64,000 bases of DNA from Fontisubflavum oceani (GCF_030407165.1 NZ_CP129111.1:930001-994000), one strand, 5' to 3'; shown: positions 23,977 to 33,697, numbered from the stretch's first letter. Translations and numbers: made by a program. The notes: a model not told the origin generated them from the sequence alone.

Positions 23977-25266
23977 ATGGATACGATCTTTGCCCTGGCA
24001 TCTGCGCCAGGCCGTGCGGGCGTTTCGGTTATCCGGGTGTCTGGACCGCAGGCTCATGAAGTTGCTTGCTTAATTGCGGGTGATTTGCCGGGTGTCCGTC
24101 GGTCCGGGCTTCGTACATTGCGGTCGTTGACGGGAGACGTTCTTGATCAGGCCTTGGTTCTTGTTTTCTCTGGGCCAAACAGCTTTACAGGCGAAGATAT
24201 TGTTGAATTTCAAACACATGGCAGTGTCTCGGTCGTAAAAAGCTTGTTGTCGATCCTCGCGGAAACGGGGTTGGCCCGTGCGGCGGAGGCCGGGGAGTTC
24301 ACGCGCCGCGCCCTGATGAATGACCGGCTCGATCTAGCGCAAGTTGAAGGGCTCGGAGCGTTGATCGAGGCCGAGACCGAAGCGCAGCGACGACTGGCGA
24401 TGAAAGTCTTCAGTGGGCGTTTGGGGGATGTCGTTGAGGAGTGGCGTAGGGCTTTGTTGCGAGCCGCGGCGCTTCTGGAGGCGACAATCGATTTCGCTGA
24501 CGAAGAGGTGCCGGTCGATGTGACGGATGAGGTAGTGGGGCTGATTGGCGTTGTTTCCGACAGCTTGGAAAAGGAGATCGCGGGCAGTCATGTGGCAGAG
24601 CGAATTCGAGATGGGTTCGAAGTGGCCATATTGGGGGCACCGAATGCCGGAAAATCGACTTTGCTGAATGCGCTCGCCGGTCGAGAAGCGGCGATTACAT
24701 CCGAGATTGCTGGAACGACGCGGGATGTGATCGAGGTCCGCATGGACCTTGGCGGGCTTGCGGTGACCTTGTTGGACACGGCGGGGTTGCGGGAGGCTCA
24801 GGATCAGATAGAGCAGATCGGGATCGCTCGCGCGCGTGATCGGGCGGCGGCGGCTGATCTCCGGGTCTATCTGAAAACGACGCCTGACGAGGTCGTGCCG
24901 ATTGATCTGGAGGAAGGAGATATCGTTCGGATCGGGAAGGCGGATCTTTTCCCCAGTTTATCTGGTGGTGTGTCCGGGCTTTCCGGGGCGGGTGTGTCGG
25001 ATCTGGTTAATGAGATCACAGATCAGCTTTTGAGCCGCGCGGCGCGGGCGGAGACCGCGACACATGCCCGGCACAGGGATGCGATGGTTGCTGCGCTGTC
25101 TGCTTTGGTGGCTAGCCGGTCGGAGGTCGAATCGGGTATGGATCGAGCGGAGTTTGCCGCAGAGCATATTCGAGAGGCGGGGCGGCGGCTGGATGGTCTG
25201 GTTGGCCGGATTGATGTTGAAGCGGTTCTTGGCGAAATATTCGCCAGTTTTTGCATCGGGAAATAG
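23977..25266 (+). CDS. mnmE: tRNA uridine-5-carboxymethylaminomethyl(34) GTPase MnmE
   Basis: A 429-residue GTPase that, with MnmG, modifies the wobble uridine of certain tRNAs using a folate derivative. It has the N-terminal tetrahydrofolate-binding domain (SVIRVSGPQA; FTGEDIVEFQTHG), a G domain inserted in a helical domain (GAPNAGKST, near residue 222; AGTTRDVIEV; DTAG), and the C-terminal CIGK whose cysteine is catalytic. The gene ends three bases before the mnmG ribosome-binding site region, so the two partner genes are adjacent and cotranscribed. Confidence 0.96.
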   Translation: MDTIFALASAPGRAGVSVIRVSGPQAHEVACLIAGDLPGVRRSGLRTLRSLTGDVLDQALVLVFSGPNSFTGEDIVEFQTHGSVSVVKSLLSILAETGLARAAEAGEFTRRALMNDRLDLAQVEGLGALIEAETEAQRRLAMKVFSGRLGDVVEEWRRALLRAAALLEATIDFADEEVPVDVTDEVVGLIGVVSDSLEKEIAGSHVAERIRDGFEVAILGAPNAGKSTLLNALAGREAAITSEIAGTTRDVIEVRMDLGGLAVTLLDTAGLREAQDQIEQIGIARARDRAAAADLRVYLKTTPDEVVPIDLEEGDIVRIGKADLFPSLSGGVSGLSGAGVSDLVNEITDQLLSRAARAETATHARHRDAMVAALSALVASRSEVESGMDRAEFAAEHIREAGRRLDGLVGRIDVEAVLGEIFASFCIGK

Positions 25267-25269
25267 GAG

Positions 25270-25285
25270 TGTTTCACGTGAAACA
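25270..25285. promoter_or_regulatory. parS: parS centromere site at the mnmG start
   Basis: TGTTTCACGTGAAACA is a perfect 16-base palindrome and an exact match to the bacterial parS consensus bound by ParB. It spans the junction of the mnmG ribosome-binding site and start codon, 3.2 kb from the putative origin and 3.3 kb from parB. Confidence 0.92.
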
Positions 25286-27142
25286 CTGGGACTTTGATGT
25301 TGTCGTCGTGGGTGGCGGTCATGCCGGAAGCGATGCGGCCTTCGCGTCGGCCCGCGCTGGTGCGGAGACCGCGTTGGTGACTTTGCGGCGAGACGCAATT
25401 GGGATCATGTCTTGCAACCCGGCGATCGGCGGATTGGGTAAGGGGCACCTTGTCCGGGAGATCGATGCTCTTGGCGGTGCTATGGGGCAGGTGGCGGATC
25501 GGTCAGGCATCCAGTTCCGTCTTCTCAACCGCAGCAAGGGCCCGGCGGTGCAGGGGCCGCGGACCCAGTCCGATCGGGCGCTTTATCGTAAGGCGATGCA
25601 AGACGTCATGGGGAATACCGCGCGTCTGTCGATTATCGAAGGCGAAGCGGTTGATTTTCTGATGAGAGACGGTCGCGTCTGCGGCTTATCTCTTGCTGAT
25701 GGGTCGGAAATTCGTGCCGGTGCGGTCGTTCTGACGACAGGAACATTTCTGCGGGGTGTGATTCACATTGGTGATAAGCGACAGCCAGGCGGGCGAATCG
25801 GTGACAAGCCTTCTATTCCAATGGCAGAACGGATCGACAGTTTTGGTTTGCCGCTTGGGCGCCTGAAGACGGGAACGCCGCCCCGGTTGAAGCGCCAGAG
25901 TATCAATTGGGATATCCTGGATCATCAACCGGCCGACGCAGAACCGGCGATGTTTTCCTTCCTGTCTGATGGCCTTTTTGTGCGGCAGATCAGCTGCGGA
26001 ATCACCCATACGAATGTGCGAACCCATGAGATTATTCGCGCCAATCTTGATCGTTCGGCGATGTATGGCGGCCATATTGACGGTGTTGGGCCGCGGTATT
26101 GCCCGTCGATCGAAGACAAGATCGTGCGCTTCGCGGAAAAGGAATCTCACCAGATTTTCCTAGAGCCAGAGGGGCTTGAGAGCGATGTGGTCTATCCAAA
26201 TGGTATCTCAACGTCGCTCCCGGTCGAAGTGCAGGATGACTATGTGCACTCGATCAGAGGCCTGGAAAACGCAGAGATCACGCAGCCCGGCTATGCCATA
26301 GAATATGACTATGTCGACCCGCGCGCTCTATCACCGACGCTTCAGGTGAAAGAGGTGCCCGGGTTGTATCTTGCCGGGCAGATCAACGGCACGACGGGAT
26401 ACGAAGAAGCCGCTGCGCAAGGGTTGGTTGCCGGTCTGAACGCAGCGCGGACGACATTGGGCCAAGACGAGGTGATCTTGGGCCGGGGCCAAGCTTACAT
26501 CGGTGTGATGATCGACGATCTCGTAACGCGTGGTGTGACGGAACCCTATCGGATGTTCACATCAAGGGCGGAGTTCCGATTGACGCTTCGTGCAGATAAT
26601 GCAGATCAGCGGCTCACCCCCTCGCAGGTGATTTGGGGATCATCGCCGACGCGCGGAAGCAGAAGTTTTCGGAGAAGATGGACCGTTTGGCAGCGGGATA
26701 TGCCCAAATGGATGCTCTGTCGTTGTCGCCGACCGAAGGGCGCTCTCACGGGTTGCGGATTAACCAAGACGGCGTTCGACGAAAGGCAATTGATCTTCTG
26801 GCGTTTCCAGACATTCAGATGGAAACGCTTGATCAAATTTGGCCGGAGCTGATGGAGCTTGATCAAGAAACCCGGAGTCAGATTGGCCGCGAAGCTCTCT
26901 ATGCGAAGTACATTGAGCGCCAGGCAAAGGATGTCGCGGCGCTAAAACGAGACGAAGCCTTGTCGATCCCGGATGGGTTTTCGTTTGAGGGAATTGACGG
27001 GCTGTCGAACGAGCTCAAAGGCAAATTGGTGACAGTTCGGCCCCGAACCTTAGGGCAGGCCGGTCGAATTGATGGCATGACACCAGCCGCTTTGACGCTT
27101 TTACTCACGAAAATCCGCCAGTCTGAGCGCAAATCCGCATGA
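25278..27142 (+). CDS. mnmG: tRNA uridine-5-carboxymethylaminomethyl(34) synthesis enzyme MnmG, frameshifted in this sequence
   Basis: The FAD-dependent partner of MnmE (GidA), about 621 residues when repaired. The FAD motif is VVVGGGHAGSDAA, followed by SCNPAIGGLGKGHLV, GTFLRG, GRLKTGTPPR and GQINGTTGYEEAAAQG. The frame breaks in a run of five C at 26617-26621: adding one C joins NADQRLTPL to AGDLGIIADARKQKFSEKM, giving the normal C-terminal domain. The GTG at 25278 has AGGAG eight bases upstream and lies inside parS; a GTG at 25269 is too close to that sequence. A homopolymer error is the likely cause of the break. Confidence 0.93.
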
Positions 27143-27765
27143 CGGAAGACGACGCGCGCGCCCTCATTGCTCGCGATGTTTCACGTGAAACATTCGAACG
27201 GTTGGAAGCCTATGCCACCGCGTTGGTGAAGTGGCAAAAGGCCATCAACCTGATTGCTCCCGCGACGGTGGATCATCTTTGGCAAAGGCACTTCCTTGAT
27301 AGTGCCCAGGTTTTCGCCCATCGCCTGACCGATACCGGTCTCTGGCTTGATCTAGGGAGCGGCGGCGGTTTTCCGGGCCTGGTCTGTGCCATTTTGGCCG
27401 CGGAGAAAGCGCCAGAACTTCAGTTTGGCTTTATTGAAAGCGACCTTAGGAAAGGAAGCTTCTTGAGGGAGGTTGCTCGGCAAACCGGCTTGAAGATCGC
27501 GGTTTTGACACGACGGATCGAGGATGCGCCGCCCCAATCCGCAAATGTCATCTCTGCGCGCGCCTTGGCGCCGCTGTCTCGGCTCTGTGACTTATCGCAC
27601 CGACATTTGGCGCCCGGCGGGATTTGCCTGTTTCAAAAGGGTGAATCGCACGCGGCGGAGCTAGACGCGGCCCGCACAGAATGGCACATGGACGTGACGA
27701 CATTTGCCAGCCAAACTGCCGCCAATGCTGTGATCTATCGGATAGGAGAGCTTTCCCGTGCCTGA
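27139..27765 (+). CDS. rsmG: 16S rRNA (guanine(527)-N(7))-methyltransferase RsmG
   Basis: A 208-residue SAM-dependent methyltransferase (GidB) that modifies G527 of 16S rRNA in the 530 loop. Family marks: DVSRETFERLEAYATALVKW at the N-terminus, HLWQRHFLDSAQ and the SAM loop LDLGSGGGFPGL. The start ATG overlaps the mnmG stop by four bases. Codons 14-18 (VSRET) are written by a perfect parS site. The 3' end overlaps the parA start by eight bases. Confidence 0.95.
   Translation: MTEDDARALIARDVSRETFERLEAYATALVKWQKAINLIAPATVDHLWQRHFLDSAQVFAHRLTDTGLWLDLGSGGGFPGLVCAILAAEKAPELQFGFIESDLRKGSFLREVARQTGLKIAVLTRRIEDAPPQSANVISARALAPLSRLCDLSHRHLAPGGICLFQKGESHAAELDAARTEWHMDVTTFASQTAANAVIYRIGELSRA
27177..27192. 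promoter_or_regulatory. parS: parS centromere site inside rsmG
   Basis: A second exact TGTTTCACGTGAAACA palindrome, 1.9 kb from the first and 0.6 kb upstream of parA. In the rsmG frame it encodes part of VSRET, a short motif conserved in RsmG of this group. Confidence 0.92.
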
Positions 27766-28549
27766 TCACCACCGTGCCCGGATTATCGCCGTCGCCAACC
27801 AAAAGGGCGGCGTCGGAAAAACAACGACCGCGATCAATTTGGGGGCCGCTTTGGCCCTCGAAGGTCAACGCACCTTGATCCTTGACCTTGATCCGCAAGG
27901 GAATGCGTCAACCGGGCTTGGGATCGATAGCCGAAATAGGGATCTCACAACTTATGATCTGATCCTGGAGGAGACCCCTCTCTCAGATATTGTGAGTGAG
28001 ACTGGGCAAGAAAACCTCTGGATCGCGCCAGCCACGACGGATCTGAGTTCTGCCGATATCGAGCTTGTTTCCAATGAAAACCGCGTTTTCATGCTGAAAG
28101 ACAGCTTGAGCAATCAAGCGACCAAAGAGTTTGATATCGTTTTGATCGACTGTCCGCCGTCGCTCAACCTTTTGACGGTGAACGCGATGGTTGCGGCAGA
28201 TGCCGTTCTGGTCCCGCTACAATCGGAGTTCTTTGCGCTGGAGGGGCTTTCGCAACTGATGCTGACGATCCGCGAAGTTCGGCAGACGGCGAACCCGGGC
28301 CTGCGGATCGAAGGTATTGTGCTGACCATGTATGATCAGCGCAATAATCTCTCGCACCAGGTCGAAGAAGATGCCCGCGAAACGCTTGGCGATTTGGTCT
28401 ACGAAACCCGCATTCCGCGAAATGTCCGGTTAAGTGAAGCGCCATCTTACGCGATGCCGGTGTTGCAATATGATCCGATGTCGCGCGGAAGCCTGGCATA
28501 TCGCGACCTGGCGCAAGAAATGCTGAGCCGAGAATTACAATCGGCATAG
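27758..28549 (+). CDS. parA: Chromosome partitioning ATPase ParA (Soj)
   Basis: A 263-residue deviant Walker ATPase that binds DNA non-specifically and drives segregation of ParB-parS complexes. The deviant Walker A is KGGVGKTT (residues 16-23), followed by LDLDPQGNASTGLG and Walker B-like VLIDCPPSLNLLTVNA. LVPLQSEFFALEGLSQL and PRNVRLSEAPSYA are typical of chromosomal ParA. GTG start, overlapping rsmG by eight bases. Forms an operon with parB eight bases downstream. Confidence 0.96.
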   Translation: MPDHHRARIIAVANQKGGVGKTTTAINLGAALALEGQRTLILDLDPQGNASTGLGIDSRNRDLTTYDLILEETPLSDIVSETGQENLWIAPATTDLSSADIELVSNENRVFMLKDSLSNQATKEFDIVLIDCPPSLNLLTVNAMVAADAVLVPLQSEFFALEGLSQLMLTIREVRQTANPGLRIEGIVLTMYDQRNNLSHQVEEDARETLGDLVYETRIPRNVRLSEAPSYAMPVLQYDPMSRGSLAYRDLAQEMLSRELQSA

Positions 28550-28557
28550 GAGGCGAT

Positions 28558-29457
28558 ATGAGTTCGAAGAAGGAGAAACGCGGTCTGGGACGCGGCTTGT
28601 CAGCTTTGATGGCCGACATTGAACCAGCGACGGAACTCGTTGGGGAGGCTCGAGGTGAGGAGGCGCCGCGCCGCTCTGAACTCCAGATACCGATCGAACA
28701 TATCCAACCGAACCGGGACCAACCTCGGCGGGTCTTCACCGAAGAAGCGCTCGAGGAGCTCGCGGCCTCGATCCGAGAGAAAGGTGTGATCCAACCCTTG
28801 ATCTTGCGGCCTGATCCGAACGCCAGCGAGAAGTATCAGATTGTTGCTGGAGAACGCCGGTGGCGCGCCGCGCAGCGCGCGCAGCTGCATGAAGTGCCGG
28901 CTATTGTCAGAGACTTCGACGATACCGAGGTTTTGGAAGTCGCAATTATCGAGAACATTCAGCGTTCTGACCTGAACCCGATGGAAGAGGCGGCGGGATA
29001 TCGGCAGTTGATGGACCGTTTTGGCCATACGCAGGAGAAGCTCTCCGAAGCGATGGGGAAGAGTCGCAGCCATGTCGCCAATCTTATGCGGCTTTTGACG
29101 CTACCGGAGGAGGTCCAAGCTTTTGTGCGCGACGGTCAGCTCTCGGCCGGCCATGCCCGTGCAATGATCACCGCAGATGATCCTTTGTCACTGGCGCGCA
29201 AGGTGATCTCCAAAGCCCTCTCGGTGCGGGATGTTGAGAGGCTTGCGAAGTCTCAGGCATCTGGCAGCCAGCCCAAGCGCGGCCACAGTCCGAGCAAAGA
29301 TGCGGACACGAAGGCCCTTGAAGGAGATCTATCTGCCGCGATCGGGATGAAGGTCAGCATCGATCATGAAGGCGAGGCTGGGTCAGGAAAATTATCCATA
29401 AAATACAAAGACTTGTCTGAGCTTGATGATATCGTCCGGATACTGAATCGCGGTTAG
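28558..29457 (+). CDS. parB: Chromosome partitioning protein ParB (Spo0J)
   Basis: A 299-residue CTPase clamp that loads at parS. The N-terminus RGLGRGLSALMAD is the usual ParA-interacting region. The CTP-binding ParB/Srx domain (QIPIEHIQPNRDQPRRVF; IVAGERRWRAAQ; ENIQRSDLNPMEEA) precedes the helix-turn-helix around LSEAMGKSRSHVANLMRLL, which reads parS. The C-terminal dimer domain ends the protein. The two perfect parS sites found in this window are its expected targets. Its stop overlaps the convergent hemW stop by four bases. Confidence 0.96.
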   Translation: MSSKKEKRGLGRGLSALMADIEPATELVGEARGEEAPRRSELQIPIEHIQPNRDQPRRVFTEEALEELAASIREKGVIQPLILRPDPNASEKYQIVAGERRWRAAQRAQLHEVPAIVRDFDDTEVLEVAIIENIQRSDLNPMEEAAGYRQLMDRFGHTQEKLSEAMGKSRSHVANLMRLLTLPEEVQAFVRDGQLSAGHARAMITADDPLSLARKVISKALSVRDVERLAKSQASGSQPKRGHSPSKDADTKALEGDLSAAIGMKVSIDHEGEAGSGKLSIKYKDLSELDDIVRILNRG

Positions 29458-30617
29458 GTGATCAAGAGCTCCCGCAAGATCGCGTTTAGGACTGGGCGGC
29501 CTTTCGAGGTCGTTTTCAGTTGATGACCAGACACCTCCAAGAAACCGTCATCGCATAGTCGATTGAGCGTTTCGGGATCGATTGGCGAGGCATTCAACTG
29601 CGCGAAGCGCTCCAGATTTGTGCCCTCGGTCAAGCGGAGGCTCATCAGCAGATATTCCTGCGCTTGATCCTCCGCCGTGATCTCGACGCGATCCAGCTCA
29701 CCGTTATGATTTTGCGCTACGCGGTCAAGCCAGGCGATTGGGTGGCGCGCAGTTTCGGTCGCGAAACGGTGGCCGTCGAATGTGAGACGGCCATGAGCGC
29801 CTGGGCCGATCCCAAGGTAGTCTCCACACCTCCAGTAAATCAGGTTGTGACGTGACTGTGCGAGATCTGCGGCATGATTAGACACTTCATAAGCTGGAAA
29901 TCCGGCTTTGTCGCAAAGCTCCTGCGTGAGATCATACATATCTGCGCCCAGATCGTCCGTTGGCAGCCCAGGAAGACGCCCGATCCGGTGACGATCGCCA
30001 AACGCGGTGCCGTCCTCAATCGTCAGCTGGTAGAGAGACAGGTGGTCAATTGCCAATGACAGAGCCTGTCTCAGCTCCTTACGCCAGTCGTCTAGGCTCT
30101 GATGTTGTCGCGCATAAATCAGATCGAAGCTCACCCGCTCAAACGCGGACCGAGCGATATCAAAGGCTTCAAGCGCGTCCTTAACCGAATGCAACCGTCC
30201 CAATGCTTTGAGATCAGGATCATTTAACGCCTGAATCCCCATCGAGATCCGTGTCACCCCGGCGTCCCGAAATCCATCAAACCGGCCTGCTTCGACAGAG
30301 GTGGGATTGGCCTCAAGCGTGATTTCCAAGTCATTGGCGACAGGCCAAGTTTCGCGGATGTTCTCGATGATCGCCGCAACCACATCAGGTGACATCAGAG
30401 ACGGCGTTCCGCCTCCAAAAAAGACACTATTTAAGGTTCTTTTGTCGGTTTCGTGCCCTGCACGCGAGATTTCCGAGAGATAAGCCTGTTGCCATTGCGC
30501 CTGATCAATCTCCGCAGAAACATGGGAGTTGAAGTCGCAATAGGGGCATTTGGCTTGGCAGAACGGCCAATGAAGATAGAGGCCGAAGCCACCATTCTGC
30601 CAATCAGGCGCGCTCAA
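29454..30617 (-). CDS. hemW: Radical SAM haem chaperone HemW
   Basis: A 387-residue radical SAM protein of the HemN-like family. The iron-sulfur cluster motif FCQAKCPYCDFNSH is the HemW form, followed by FFGGGTPSLM and SMGIQALNDPDLKALGR. HemW proteins bind haem and are thought to deliver it to respiratory enzymes; older annotation calls them oxygen-independent coproporphyrinogen III oxidase. Start overlaps the rdgB end by 14 bases, placing it third in a leftward rph-rdgB-hemW operon. Confidence 0.93.
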   Translation of the reverse strand: MSAPDWQNGGFGLYLHWPFCQAKCPYCDFNSHVSAEIDQAQWQQAYLSEISRAGHETDKRTLNSVFFGGGTPSLMSPDVVAAIIENIRETWPVANDLEITLEANPTSVEAGRFDGFRDAGVTRISMGIQALNDPDLKALGRLHSVKDALEAFDIARSAFERVSFDLIYARQHQSLDDWRKELRQALSLAIDHLSLYQLTIEDGTAFGDRHRIGRLPGLPTDDLGADMYDLTQELCDKAGFPAYEVSNHAADLAQSRHNLIYWRCGDYLGIGPGAHGRLTFDGHRFATETARHPIAWLDRVAQNHNGELDRVEITAEDQAQEYLLMSLRLTEGTNLERFAQLNASPIDPETLNRLCDDGFLEVSGHQLKTTSKGRPVLNAILRELLIT

Positions 30618-31215
30618 ATATGGTCACCAGCTTGCGGGTTGCATCAGCGCGGTGGCTGATCTTGTTCTTTTCCCACCGATCCATCTCGCCGAAGGTTTGA
30701 TCGTAACCGTCCGGTTGGAAAATCGGATCATAGCCATGACCTTGATCGCCGCGCATCGGCCAGACCACTTGACCTTCCATCACGCCGGGGAACACCTCGT
30801 CATGCCCATCGGGCCAAGCCAGAACCAGCGTGCAGCAGAACCGCGCGGCCCGCGGATGCGCCGCCTGTCGTTCTTCCAGCATGTCATGGGTTTTGGTCAT
30901 TGCCATGACGAAATCGCGTCCACTGGGCGTTTCCGCCCAATCCGCGGTGTAGACGCCCGGCGCTTTGTCCAGTGCATCAATCTCGATCCCGCTGTCATCC
31001 GCCAGCGCGGGGAGGCCCGTTGCTTGCGCCGCCGCATGCGCTTTAAGCCGGGCGTTGTCGACGAAGGTGGTGCCGGTTTCGTCCGGTTCGGGTAGATTGT
31101 GGTCTTTGGCCGAAGTGACGGTCACGCCAAAGGGTTCCAGAAGATGCTGCATCTCCTCGAACTTGCCCTGATTATGGGTCGCGATGAGGAGCGTTTTACC
31201 CGTGAAACGGCGCAT
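30604..31215 (-). CDS. rdgB: RdgB/HAM1-family XTP/dITP pyrophosphatase
   Basis: A 203-residue house-cleaning enzyme that hydrolyses dITP, XTP and ITP to their monophosphates. Signature elements: LLIATHNQGKFEEM at the N-terminus, ARLKAHAAAQATGLPALADDSGIEIDAL, and GYDPIFQPDGYDQTFGEM with RADATRKL near the C-terminus. The ATG directly follows the rph stop codon, so the genes are coupled. Confidence 0.95.
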   Translation of the reverse strand: MRRFTGKTLLIATHNQGKFEEMQHLLEPFGVTVTSAKDHNLPEPDETGTTFVDNARLKAHAAAQATGLPALADDSGIEIDALDKAPGVYTADWAETPSGRDFVMAMTKTHDMLEERQAAHPRAARFCCTLVLAWPDGHDEVFPGVMEGQVVWPMRGDQGHGYDPIFQPDGYDQTFGEMDRWEKNKISHRADATRKLVTIFERA

Positions 31216-31929
31216 TTAGGCTGTTGCCTCGGCTTGAGCAGCCACAAGTTCGGCCACGCCTTTGTCCGCGAGGGCCAAAAGCTCCGCAAACTGATCGCGG
31301 GAGAAGGTCGAGCCTTCGGCGCTGGCTTGGAGCTCGATCATTTGGCCATTGCCAGTCATCACGAAATTCGCGTCCGTTCCGGCTTCGCTATCCTCGGGAT
31401 AGTCCAAATCCAACACCGGCTGCCCGGCATAAACGCCACATGAAACAGCGGCGACATGGTCCGTCATCGGATCTGAGAGCACGTCGCCCGCCGCCATAAG
31501 CTTATTCACAGCCAGCCGCAGGGCAACCCAACCCCCGGTGATCGAGGCGCAACGGGTCCCGCCATCGGCCTGGATCACATCGCAATCGACCGTAATTTGA
31601 CGCTCCCCAAGCGCCACCCGGTCAATTCCGGCCCGCAGCGACCGGCCAATGAGCCGTTGAATTTCCTGCGTTCGACCCGATTGCTTGCCCGCTGTTGCCT
31701 CGCGGCGCATCCGCGTATGCGTCGCGCGCGGCAGCATGCCATACTCGGCTGTCACCCAGCCCAGCCCGGTATTTTTGAGAAACGGCGGCACGCGTTCTTC
31801 AAGTGACGCAGTGCAAAGCACATGCGTGTTGCCGCATTTGATCAGGCAAGAGCCCTCGGCATGCGCGGTCACGCCGGTTTCAATGGAAATAGGGCGCAGC
31901 TCGTCTAGGTTTCGGCCGGAAGGACGCAT
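31216..31929 (-). CDS. rph: Ribonuclease PH
   Basis: A 237-residue phosphorolytic 3'-exoribonuclease that trims tRNA 3' ends. It opens MRPSGRNLDELRPI and contains CTASLEERVPPFLKNTGLGW, EYGMLPRATHTR and the phosphate-binding region IGRSLRA, all typical. The start at 31929 follows the family; in-frame sequence upstream of it lacks similarity and would run into the hrcA promoter. First gene of the rph-rdgB-hemW operon, divergent from hrcA. Confidence 0.95.
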   Translation of the reverse strand: MRPSGRNLDELRPISIETGVTAHAEGSCLIKCGNTHVLCTASLEERVPPFLKNTGLGWVTAEYGMLPRATHTRMRREATAGKQSGRTQEIQRLIGRSLRAGIDRVALGERQITVDCDVIQADGGTRCASITGGWVALRLAVNKLMAAGDVLSDPMTDHVAAVSCGVYAGQPVLDLDYPEDSEAGTDANFVMTGNGQMIELQASAEGSTFSRDQFAELLALADKGVAELVAAQAEATA

Positions 31930-31994
31930 ATCTGACTCCGTGGAGATAATGTGCCCGTGGGATAGTCCGGGGCGATGGCGATGCGCAACCCCGA

Positions 31995-32023
31995 TTGACC
32001 TTGGCGACGGGGCACCGCTTAAT
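31995..32023 (+). promoter_or_regulatory. Putative hrcA-grpE promoter
   Basis: TTGACC (31995-32000) and CTTAAT (32018-32023) are 17 bases apart, 28 bases before the hrcA start. The form is closer to a housekeeping promoter than to the heat-shock type. I see no CIRCE inverted repeat here. Confidence 0.5.
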
Positions 32024-32051
32024 GGCCCGGCTCTGCGAATGACGGTGACCA

Positions 32052-33116
32052 ATGACGGATCAGTCAAACATTCTTGCCGAGATGAATGATCGCTCCCGCG
32101 AGGTGTTTCGCCGGGTGGTCGAGGGGTATCTCGACTCAGGCGCGCCGGTTGGGTCGCGCACATTGACGCGCAGCTTGTCGGAGCAAGTGTCCGCGGCGAC
32201 GATCCGAAATGTGATGCAGGATCTGGAGTATCTGGGTTTGCTCGACAGCCCGCATGTCTCTGCAGGCCGGGTTCCGACGCAGCTGGGCTTACGGATGTTT
32301 GTCGACGGCTTGCTGGAGGTTGGCGACCTGACCGCGGAGGATCAGGGCAAGATCGACGCGACTTTGGGCCGCAATTCTGAAGATGTCACAACAATGTTGG
32401 ATCGAATCGGCTCTGCGCTCTCCGGTGTGACGCATGGTGCGAGCTTGGTGCTGGCGCCAAAACATGAGGCGCCGATCAAACATATTGATTTTGTGTCTCT
32501 TTCTCCCGACCAAGCGCTTGTCGTCTTGGTCTTTGGAGACGGCCACGTTGAGAATCGACTGTTTCGACCGCCACACGGGCAAACGCCAAGCTCGATGCGC
32601 GAGGCGGCGAATTTCCTGAATGCGCTGGCCGAGGGAAAGACCGTTCAAGCCCTTCGCAAGGTGATGGAAACGGAGATTGTGGCCCGCAGACAGGAGATCG
32701 ACAGCTTGGCGCGCAGTCTGATCGAAAGCGGCCTGGCGATCTGGGAAAATGAGGGCGATGGGACCGAGCGATTGATCGTCCGGGGCCGCGCGAACTTGCT
32801 GGACGATGCACCCGAGACCGACGACCTGGATCGCATCCGAACCCTGTTTGACGACCTTGAACGCAAGAGGGACATCGCCGAGTTTCTTGAGCTGACCGAG
32901 GGCGGCGATGGCGTGCGGATTTTTATTGGCTCAGAGAACAAGTTATTTTCACTTTCGGGTTCCTCTCTGGTGGTGTCTCCCTATATGAATGCCGACCGAA
33001 AGATTGTGGGTGCGGTTGGGGTCATTGGCCCGACTCGCCTGAATTACGGTCGGATTGTTCCGATCGTGGATTATACGGCACAGCTGGTCGGGAAGCTGAT
33101 CTCCGACCGGGGTTAA
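32052..33116 (+). CDS. hrcA: Heat-inducible transcriptional repressor HrcA
   Basis: A 354-residue repressor that binds the CIRCE element and depends on GroEL for activity. The winged helix-turn-helix region shows GSRTLTRSLSEQVSAATIRNVM-type sequence near residue 35 and LLDSPHVSAGRVPTQLGLRMFVD after it. The central inserted and GAF-like domains follow, ending with GAVGVIGPTRLNYGRIVPIVDYTA. Its own promoter region shows no CIRCE, so its regulated target (groESL) is probably elsewhere. Followed 11 bases later by grpE. Confidence 0.96.
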   Translation: MTDQSNILAEMNDRSREVFRRVVEGYLDSGAPVGSRTLTRSLSEQVSAATIRNVMQDLEYLGLLDSPHVSAGRVPTQLGLRMFVDGLLEVGDLTAEDQGKIDATLGRNSEDVTTMLDRIGSALSGVTHGASLVLAPKHEAPIKHIDFVSLSPDQALVVLVFGDGHVENRLFRPPHGQTPSSMREAANFLNALAEGKTVQALRKVMETEIVARRQEIDSLARSLIESGLAIWENEGDGTERLIVRGRANLLDDAPETDDLDRIRTLFDDLERKRDIAEFLELTEGGDGVRIFIGSENKLFSLSGSSLVVSPYMNADRKIVGAVGVIGPTRLNYGRIVPIVDYTAQLVGKLISDRG

Positions 33117-33127
33117 AAGGGTAAGAC

Positions 33128-33697
33128 ATGGCAGATCCGAAGGAAGATCCATTCCTGGATGATGTGGATGAGATTGAGGCAGATCTCGACGCGATGCTGG
33201 AAGCTGAAGGGGCGTTTGACCCTGAGGTGACCGAGGTTGACGCGCTGAAAGCGGAACGTGACGAGTTGAAAGACCGTCTTTTGCGGGTGCTTGCCGACTC
33301 GGAAAACATGCGGAAACGTGGAGAGCGCGACCGGCGTGAAGCCGAGCACTATGGCGGCTCACGTTTGGCGCGCGATCTTCTGCCGGTCTATGACAATCTT
33401 CGCCGCGCTCTGGATGCCGTGAATGATGATCAGCGTGCGGTTGCGGGCGGCGTTATCGATGGTGTCGAGTTGACGCTTCGCGAGCTTTTGAACGTGTTCT
33501 CAAAGCACGGAATGACGCCGATTGCACCGGAAGAGGGGGATCAGTTCGATCCGCAGCAGCATCAGGCGATGTTTGAGGCACCGGTGCCGGGAACGACGGC
33601 CGGTCAGATCATCCAAGTGATGGCCGAAGGCTTCATGCTGCATGATCGGTTGCTGCGCCCGGCGCAGGTTGGCGTGTCTTCCACACCTGCTGGCTAG
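33128..33697 (+). CDS. grpE: Nucleotide exchange factor GrpE
   Basis: A 189-residue co-chaperone that releases ADP from DnaK. Acidic N-terminus, then a long coiled coil (about residues 35-75: LKAERDELKDRLLRVLADSENM) and the family signature around LPVYDNLRRALDAV; the C-terminal beta domain ends with GFMLHDRLLRPAQVGVS. AAGGG lies before the ATG. The stop overlaps the convergent mutS stop by four bases. Confidence 0.96.
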   Translation: MADPKEDPFLDDVDEIEADLDAMLEAEGAFDPEVTEVDALKAERDELKDRLLRVLADSENMRKRGERDRREAEHYGGSRLARDLLPVYDNLRRALDAVNDDQRAVAGGVIDGVELTLRELLNVFSKHGMTPIAPEEGDQFDPQQHQAMFEAPVPGTTAGQIIQVMAEGFMLHDRLLRPAQVGVSSTPAG

